Origin: JAPPLB01 sp965218555
GTDB taxonomy: Bacteria; Acidobacteriota; Terriglobia; Bryobacterales; UBA6623
Length of the DNA stretch: 64,000 bases
Assembly (NCBI GenBank): GCA_965218555.1
Contig: OZ244625.1
Coordinates: 558,001-622,000, forward strand
Direction: 5' to 3'
Part shown: positions 27,743 to 33,737 of the stretch, in pieces
Position numbering within the stretch: the stretch's first letter is position 1
Layout: every line of letters begins with the position of its first letter
Notes under the pieces: generated by a model
Databases searched by the model: none
The model's input: the letters and a program-made list of their open reading frames with translations, nothing else
Told to the model about the DNA's origin: nothing
Made by a program: the position numbers and the translations under genes

Positions 27743-28132
27743 ATGAGAAACGAAAACCGGACAGGCTGGTTGTGCGCGGAAAAAAAGAATGTCTCTTATC
27801 AAAATATATTTGTCGGACCCCTCAGCCGCTCCATGAACCTCGCCGCCCAGGAAAACCAACTGCCCCTGTGCTGCCCCTGCGGCTCCCCCGAACTCTACCG
27901 CCGCGGGCTCTGCTACGGCTGCTACAACCGGCGTCGGCGGGACCGCGCCCGCTTCGCCGGGAGCCGCGAAAAAGTCCTCGCCCGCGACCGCCGGCTCTGC
28001 CGCGCCTGCCATGCACGGCTGCACCGCCTCCGGGCGATCGACCGCTGGGTCCCCGACTTGCTTGAAAAACTGTGGGCCGAGCAGCACCCCGGCTCGCCGC
28101 GCCAGCTGCAGCTCCCTCCCACACGCCTGTGA
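27743..28132 (+). pseudogene. HNH-like zinc-finger protein with the central part deleted
   Basis: This 129-aa frame has an N-terminal zinc-ribbon-like motif (CCPCGSPELYRRGLCYGCYNRR) and a C-terminal CRACHARLHRL that looks like the last part of an HNH domain. In the intact proteins I know of this type, a segment with the second CxxC and the HH pair lies between 'VLARD' and 'CxACHAR'. Here the two are fused directly (ARDRRLCRACHAR), so an internal deletion is likely. It is followed immediately by the integrase remnant on the same strand, so both appear to be relics of one mobile module. Confidence 0.5.
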
Positions 28133-28148
28133 TGAGCGAGAGGGAAAG

Positions 28149-28753
28149 ACCGGCCGGCGGGCTTACCGCCTGGCGTTGGGGGAGTTTTTTACGTGGTATC
28201 AGTCATTCGCCTCCGGAGAGGGCTTTACAAGGGCCGCGCTGCAGCGCTACCGCTCGCACCTGGGAGAGCGCGGCCTCTCGGCCGCCTCGATCAACCTGGC
28301 GCTCGCCGCCCTGCGCAAGCTGGCCACCGAGGCCGCCTCGAACGCCCTGATCGCCCCCGAAACCATCGCCGCCATCCTGCGCGTGCCGGGAGCTCGCCGT
28401 ACGGGCACCCGCACGGGCAACTGGCTGACGCCCAGCAGGCCCAGCAACTGCTCGCCGCCCCCGATCCGGAAACGACAAAAGGGCTGCGGGACCGGGTCTT
28501 GCTCGGGTTGCTGGTGGGGTGTGGGTTGCGGAGGGGGGAGTTGGCGGGGCTGGAGTTCGCGGATGTGGCGCAGCGCGAGGGGCGCTGGGCGATCGTCGAT
28601 CTCGTCGGCAAGCACGGCCGCGCGCCGCTCGAGCAGATCCAGATCAGCCTGGGGCATGCCTCGATCCAGACCACCGAGCGCTACCTGGGGCTGAAACAGA
28701 ACCTGCACGATGCACCGTGTGATCGACTCGGGCTCGTCGGGTGGGAGGGATAG
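28149..28753 (+). pseudogene. Tyrosine recombinase (phage-type integrase) remnant
   Basis: A SAM-like N-terminal domain is readable in one frame (EFFTWYQSFASGEGFTRAAL, then GLSAASINLALAALRKLA). Near 28431 the reading shifts to another frame, which continues AQQLLAAPDPETTKGLRDRV and LLVGCGLRRGELAGLEF, containing the first catalytic arginine. The frame then jumps straight from VGKHGR to PLEQIQISLGHASIQTTERYLG, the last catalytic box with H and Y. The segment with the second HxxR box is missing, about 90 residues. A frameshift plus an internal deletion means the protein cannot be active. Confidence 0.8.
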
Positions 28754-28765
28754 GGGGGCCGAGGA

Positions 28766-29347
28766 TTATCGGCGGCCGCCTCGGTGGACTCCGTTGACCC
28801 AATTCATGATTATCGTGTAACCGTTCGAGTCGCGCCTGACCCAGCGGCCGTGCCTCTTATCGTCCACCATGGGCCCTTCCATGACAGTCCCGTCCGCAAG
28901 GCGCACGACCCAATGGCCCTGCCTGTTGCCGTCTACCATGGGTCCTTCGTGGACGCTTCCGTTCGCATAGCGCCGCACCCAGTGGCCGTGGTACTTCCCG
29001 TTCCGGAGGAGACCCGTATGCTCGTTGACCACGCTTCCGTAGGTCCACTTGAGCGTTCCCGTCCCGCTGGCCAGGCCGTCGGTGCACTTGCCACTCCAGG
29101 CCGCGGTTTCGCCCTCGCTGAGGTAACTGTTCCAAACGAAGCAGCCGAGATGGCTCTCCAGCTCCAGCCAGCACGCGGCGCATTTCGCCTGTCCCGCGCA
29201 ACTCGGCTCCTCCGCCCCCGGCCGGAACGGCTGCCCCGCGCAACTTGGTGGCACTTCCATCCACGGCGACAACGGCCGCTCAGCCACAGCAGTGGCCGCC
29301 ACCAGCAGGGCGGCAAGGGTGCCGTTTCTCATCGCTGCCAAGCTCAT
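28766..29347 (-). CDS. Secreted MORN-repeat protein
   Basis: This 193-aa protein starts at the ATG at 29347, where a GGAGG site is well placed. An upstream open frame is not supported. A short signal-like stretch (TLAALLVAATAVAERP) is followed by a cysteine-containing region (CAGQAKCAACWLELESHLGC). Then come four or so MORN-type repeats of the form GxxxHGHWVRRYANGSVHEGPMV. MORN repeats usually act as protein or lipid binding surfaces. It lies 131 bp downstream of the restriction operon in the same direction, but its secretion signal suggests an unrelated job. Confidence 0.7.
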   Translation of the reverse strand: MSLAAMRNGTLAALLVAATAVAERPLSPWMEVPPSCAGQPFRPGAEEPSCAGQAKCAACWLELESHLGCFVWNSYLSEGETAAWSGKCTDGLASGTGTLKWTYGSVVNEHTGLLRNGKYHGHWVRRYANGSVHEGPMVDGNRQGHWVVRLADGTVMEGPMVDDKRHGRWVRRDSNGYTIIMNWVNGVHRGGRR

Positions 29348-29478
29348 GTCGGGGCCTCCGGCGTGCTCAGCGCATAATAGTGGTCTGGATCGATCATAGC
29401 ACTCGGCCGGGCTCGTCCCGAATCTCTCCGGGGTGTAGCGGCGCGTGGACAAGGGCGGCCGTGTCGGGGACGGTCCGA

Positions 29479-32280
29479 TTACGGCGCAAGCGAATGCCGC
29501 GCGAGAATATCCTGGATGTCGCCGGGGGCCAGCGAAACGTCCCAGCACCAGCGCCCGAAGCCGCCATGCGCATTGACGGCGTTGACCCATTCGGCGAGGA
29601 ACCGGCGCTTGGTTCGGTTCTGATCGCTGTCCTCTCCCTTGGTTTCCAATACCAACATGTCGCCAGACCTGAGCCGGATAAGAAAATCGGGACGGTACTT
29701 CCGCACCACGCCGCGATAGACGTAGAACACTTCGAAGCCGAGGTGGTCGTTCTTCACCCAGGCGGCCACCTTGGGGCTGTGGTCGAGGGCAAAGGCCTCC
29801 GACGCTTCCCAGGTGCTGTCATAGACGCAGAAATTGATATGGCTGCGCGCCGTGCGCTCGCAGGGCTTTCCGGTGTACCACGTCATCATGTCGCCGGTTG
29901 AACGGATGGGCCGGTCGCGGTCGAACACCGGCTCCAGGCTCTCGGTGTTCTCGAACCGGATCGCCTCCCAGATATGCTGGACCACCTTGGTCATGTTGAG
30001 CGTGATGATGAGGCGGCGCATGAGATCGTCACGAAGGAACAGGGAGGGGGTGATGCTGATTCTGTCCGAACGGATGAATTGCTCGACCAGCCGCACAATC
30101 TGGGCCAGCAGGAACGCCCTACCGCCCCGCCAGCTCTCCTGCATCTGGTCATAAACGTCCCGCGCGGTCTCGAAGATGATCTTTTGTGTGCGGTTGTCCC
30201 GCGCCAGCTTCTCCAGGTCGATGGCCTCGATCTTTGTCACGTCCGGCTTGCCCTCGACGATCGGAGCGATCTCGGCGATTTTTACGGTCGCGCTCGCGTC
30301 GAGTTCCAGGACCGCAGCCTTGCTCCAATCCAGGGACAGGCGCGGGCAGTAGTTGTGGTCGATGCGGATTACGTTCGGCCAGGAGATTTCGAAAGCCGCT
30401 TTGTCCGCTACCGGCTCGATGGCGGTCTTGGGCTCGGGCGGAGGCGGAGGTACATCCTCTCCGCCTTCATGAGGCAGGAAGGTGAAGGGCACTCCGAAAA
30501 TGTTGACGTGCTCCGAATCGAACAAGCCAGTGTCCGGGTTCACGTCGTAAGACGTGCGCCGCAGGCCGCGCCCGACGACCTGCTCGCAGAGAAGCTGACT
30601 GGTGAAGGCCCGCAGGCCCATGATGTGAGTCACCGTCTTCGCGTCCCAGCCCTCCGACAGCATTCCGACAGAGATCACTTTCTGGATCTGCGCCCCTTCC
30701 CTTCCGGGTCGGCCCACGGTGTCCACTTGCCGGCGTAGCAACTCGGCCTGCTGTTTTTTGGTCAGTTTGCGTTTACGGCTGCCGTCGGCGTTTTCTCCGC
30801 TCTCGCCGCCGACCTCCGCGATCGGCTCCTCCGCGGCCTCGGCCTCGCCCAGGACCTTCGAATCGATGTGGAGAGTCCGCTCCGGGTTGCATAGTTCACT
30901 GATGCGCACCTTCCTGTGGTCGAACGCATGCTTGATCCGGGCCGCCGTCTCGGTGCGGTTGGCGATGGTGATCATGACCGGCGGCGTGCTGTCCGGCTGC
31001 GCCGCCCAATCCCTGGCGGTTTCGCGCCAATCGTAGCCCAGCAGGTAATAACCGTTCATGACCAGATCCGGCAGCGGCTCCTCGGGCTTGGCCCGCCGGT
31101 TCAGATCGTCCTTGACCTCGGCGTCGTTGTAGATGTGGTAGAGGCGGGATTTATAGGTCTTGGCGTCGGGCACGGCGTCGTCGCGAACCACGACGCGCGG
31201 GGTCTTGACCAGGCCGGACTCGATGGCGTCGTTCAGGCCGAAGTCGCTCACGATCCAGCCGAACAGCGCCTCCTCGGAACTCCGTTTGCCGGACGGCGCG
31301 AACGGCGTGGCGGAGAAGTCGTAGCAGGCGAGAATGCTCCGCGACCTGTGGATCCGGTCGAGGCCGCCGACCCACTTGGTCGCTTCCTCGACTTCAGCCT
31401 TGGCAACGCCTCTGACCTTGGAACCGGCGGGAACGCGCCAGGCGTGATGCGCCTCGTCGTTGATGACCAGGAGATTCCGGGCGTTCGCCATGTCCCCGAG
31501 CACTTCACGGACATAGGCTTCGTCGCTCTTGGCCCCTCTCTTGTCCACGCCGCGCTTTCCGGCGATCTTCTCTTCGGTCTCCCAATTGAGCGCGTGCCAG
31601 TTGCGGACCACGACCCTGCCTTGGCGCAGCTTGTCGAGCAGGGCCGAAGGAACGATGTGGAAGTCCTCGTAATAGTTCTCCGGATGAGACGGTTCCAGCA
31701 CGGCCAGCCGGCTCTTGACCGTGAGACCCGGTGCGATCACCAGGATGTTCTTGGCGAACCGTGCATCCTGGGGATGGGCGGCCTTGTTCAGGACGTGCCA
31801 GGCGATGACCATCGCCATGACGACGGTCTTGCCCGAGCCGGTCGCCACCTTCGCGCACAGCCGCTGGAACGTCCCCCCGTCGGACGGAATGTCCACGCCG
31901 ACCTTGTCGGCCGCCGGCGCCTCGGCGAGCCAGACCAGCGTCTCGGCGGCCTCAAGCTGACAGAAGAAAAACCGCCGGCTGTCGAATTCCTCGGGGTTCG
32001 TCCAGTGCTCCAATAGCCGTTTCGTGATTCCCGTAACGCCCGGATATCCGGCCTCGCGCCATGCCCTGATGCGCGGCCGAATCCGGCTGACCAGCGGGAT
32101 TTCTACAAAGATACCGGGGTCGTCGAATGCCTTGGAATCGCTCGACGCCACCACATATCCCGCCGGACGACGGCCGTCGGCCAAGTCGAACAACCGCGTC
32201 TGCCGGTCGTAGCGCCAATGCTTCGCCGGCTCCTCATAGGGCGAATTGACGATCAGCCGGTCAATGGTCGCTCGGGCCAT
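29479..32280 (-). CDS. Type III-like restriction subunit (Res): SF2 helicase with a C-terminal nuclease, BPTD_3080 family
   Basis: This 933-aa protein starts at the ATG at 32280, which shares one base with the hepT stop (TAATG). The N-terminal part, IDRLIVNSPYEEPAKHWRYD, is typical of BPTD_3080-family restriction endonucleases. Walker A is ATGSGKT at about 146-152 and the DEAH box INDEAHHAW at about 275. The late helicase motif QVVGRGLRRTSYD is present. A PD-(D/E)XK nuclease is visible at the end: PD at 864-865 and ETK at 879-881 (RPDFLIRL, LVLETKG). It would translocate on and cut unmodified DNA together with the Mod protein encoded upstream. It is the last gene of the operon. Confidence 0.9.
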   Translation of the reverse strand: MARATIDRLIVNSPYEEPAKHWRYDRQTRLFDLADGRRPAGYVVASSDSKAFDDPGIFVEIPLVSRIRPRIRAWREAGYPGVTGITKRLLEHWTNPEEFDSRRFFFCQLEAAETLVWLAEAPAADKVGVDIPSDGGTFQRLCAKVATGSGKTVVMAMVIAWHVLNKAAHPQDARFAKNILVIAPGLTVKSRLAVLEPSHPENYYEDFHIVPSALLDKLRQGRVVVRNWHALNWETEEKIAGKRGVDKRGAKSDEAYVREVLGDMANARNLLVINDEAHHAWRVPAGSKVRGVAKAEVEEATKWVGGLDRIHRSRSILACYDFSATPFAPSGKRSSEEALFGWIVSDFGLNDAIESGLVKTPRVVVRDDAVPDAKTYKSRLYHIYNDAEVKDDLNRRAKPEEPLPDLVMNGYYLLGYDWRETARDWAAQPDSTPPVMITIANRTETAARIKHAFDHRKVRISELCNPERTLHIDSKVLGEAEAAEEPIAEVGGESGENADGSRKRKLTKKQQAELLRRQVDTVGRPGREGAQIQKVISVGMLSEGWDAKTVTHIMGLRAFTSQLLCEQVVGRGLRRTSYDVNPDTGLFDSEHVNIFGVPFTFLPHEGGEDVPPPPPEPKTAIEPVADKAAFEISWPNVIRIDHNYCPRLSLDWSKAAVLELDASATVKIAEIAPIVEGKPDVTKIEAIDLEKLARDNRTQKIIFETARDVYDQMQESWRGGRAFLLAQIVRLVEQFIRSDRISITPSLFLRDDLMRRLIITLNMTKVVQHIWEAIRFENTESLEPVFDRDRPIRSTGDMMTWYTGKPCERTARSHINFCVYDSTWEASEAFALDHSPKVAAWVKNDHLGFEVFYVYRGVVRKYRPDFLIRLRSGDMLVLETKGEDSDQNRTKRRFLAEWVNAVNAHGGFGRWCWDVSLAPGDIQDILARHSLAP

Positions 32281-32621
32281 TACTCCGTCTCCGGCGGCGT
32301 TAGCGGTTCGAGTTGGGAGATCAGATAAGGGATGTCTCGCTGCACGGTCTCCCACACGCGATTCAAATTCACTTCGAAGTATGCGTGCACAAGACGATTC
32401 CGCAAGCCGATGATCTCGGGCCAGGGGATCTCGGGATGCGCCTCTTTCGTATCGGCACTGACACGGGATGCAGCCTCCCCGACGATTTCCACCGCTTTCA
32501 GAATCGCGAGTTGCGTCATGCGGTCTCGCTCAAACTCCGGGAAGGTCCGCCCGGCGGCGAATTTCGCCGCTTCGCGCGCCGCCAGCAGCATATCGAGCAG
32601 ACAGGCGTCGTCAGACCGCAT
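32280..32621 (-). CDS. hepT: HepT-like RNase toxin (DUF86)
   Basis: This 113-aa helical protein is of the HepT/DUF86 family, the toxin partner of MntA-type nucleotidyltransferases. The active-site motif R-x4-6-H is present as RNRLVHAYFEV, and the family start MLLAAREAAKFAAGRTFPEF is recognisable. HepT toxins cut tRNA or mRNA and are silenced when MntA adds AMP to the tyrosine after the RxxxxxH motif (here the Y in HAYF). It overlaps mntA by 11 bp and the Res gene by 1 bp, so it is translationally coupled within the restriction operon. Confidence 0.88.
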   Translation of the reverse strand: MRSDDACLLDMLLAAREAAKFAAGRTFPEFERDRMTQLAILKAVEIVGEAASRVSADTKEAHPEIPWPEIIGLRNRLVHAYFEVNLNRVWETVQRDIPYLISQLEPLTPPETE

Positions 32622-32922
32622 AGATCGTCTCGGCGGAATCGAGGATGGCCTTGCGGCGGATGTAGTTTCGGCTCTGTTCGACCGCCGCGCGTTCGATCAG
32701 ATCCACCTCCCGGCCGAGCATTCGGCTCAACTCATTCTCCATTTGTGCGATATCCAGGAGCGTGTGCCGCGCTTGCGAATCGAAGCGCACCAGTACATCG
32801 ATGTCGCTGTCGGGGCCGAAATCTTCCCGTAGCACGGAACCGAACAGCGCCAGTTCCGTGACCTGCCAGCGTTTGCAAAAGGCGGTTATCTTGTCCAGGG
32901 GCGTGTCGATATGCGTGTTCAT
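32611..32922 (-). CDS. mntA: MntA-like nucleotidyltransferase antitoxin
   Basis: This 103-aa minimal nucleotidyltransferase has the GSxxxD-x-D signature: LFGSVLREDFGPDSDIDVLV, with both metal-binding aspartates. In characterised MntA-HepT pairs the antitoxin AMPylates the toxin. It precedes hepT and overlaps it by 11 bp, the usual order. It also overlaps the upstream TIR-like gene by 4 bp (ATGA arrangement). Embedding the pair between Mod/TIR-like and Res suggests it is kept with the restriction system. Confidence 0.88.
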   Translation of the reverse strand: MNTHIDTPLDKITAFCKRWQVTELALFGSVLREDFGPDSDIDVLVRFDSQARHTLLDIAQMENELSRMLGREVDLIERAAVEQSRNYIRRKAILDSAETIYAV

Positions 32923-33737
32923 GTCTGAAATGCCCGGTTCGCGTCGACGTTGTATCCGGCAGTCTTCAGTTCAGTGATAAGTCGCATCTTCCATCCACCG
33001 GCATCGTCAAGTGGGATGTATAAGACTCCCGCGTAATCGGATGGGATCTCAACGTTTCCCTTGGTCAGGGCGCAGACTCTCTGTCGGCCTAAGCGGCCAA
33101 TGAAATACCCGAACTCGAAAATCACGTTCTGTCTGGCGCGAGGTTTCAGGTTGTTTTCCTCACCGTAAAGCGAACCCACATCGTCCGGTGTCAGCAAGGC
33201 TACAGCGAAACCGACCTCGGCGTGTTGCTCGAACTTCTCGATTACTGTCCGGCCTAGGTCAGGGCTTTCATGCAATATCACCGGTTTGAGGTCTATTTTT
33301 TCGAGGAATCGTGCGACCGTTTGCTTCACCTCATTGTCCCGGCCGTGAATGACGAAGACTTCCTTTGTGCTCGGCAATGCGCCTCTTTCGGTGCTAAGAG
33401 AACCGGAGGGCGGAGATTCACCCTCCCAAAACTCCTGGATTTCACCGATCATCGACTCAAGTACTGAGGCCGCCGAATCAAGGCCATTCGACCGAGCCTT
33501 GTGCCATTCATAATCCGATCTCGGCTTAACCAACGATACCGGACCAATATAGTCAACCCTCATGAAGTCCGCGACATGAGAGGATTCTTCGCCGAAAGTA
33601 TGGTTGATGACAGTCTTTGTATCCCGACGCCACTTTTCAAATACCGTCGAATCGAATGGGGCTCGCTTCAGTTCAGGTATTGCCTCCAGCGCTTTCCGCA
33701 GGCGCTCGATTGCCTTAACTTTTTTCGGTTGCGTCAT
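32919..33737 (-). CDS. TIR-like (PF10137/CAP12-type) predicted nucleotide-binding protein
   Basis: This 272-aa protein has a helical N-terminal region of about 110 aa and a C-terminal TIR-like domain at residues 127-245. The first TIR strand is EVFVIHGRDNEVK. The conserved RARQNVIFEFGYFIGRLGR carries the glutamate (E208) that corresponds to the NAD-cleaving residue of TIR enzymes. PF10137 domains occur as effectors in CBASS and Pycsar systems, but no cyclase gene is present here. The gene overlaps mod by 4 bp and mntA by 4 bp, so it is an integral part of the operon. An NADase or nucleotide-sensing role is inference. Confidence 0.85.
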   Translation of the reverse strand: MTQPKKVKAIERLRKALEAIPELKRAPFDSTVFEKWRRDTKTVINHTFGEESSHVADFMRVDYIGPVSLVKPRSDYEWHKARSNGLDSAASVLESMIGEIQEFWEGESPPSGSLSTERGALPSTKEVFVIHGRDNEVKQTVARFLEKIDLKPVILHESPDLGRTVIEKFEQHAEVGFAVALLTPDDVGSLYGEENNLKPRARQNVIFEFGYFIGRLGRQRVCALTKGNVEIPSDYAGVLYIPLDDAGGWKMRLITELKTAGYNVDANRAFQT

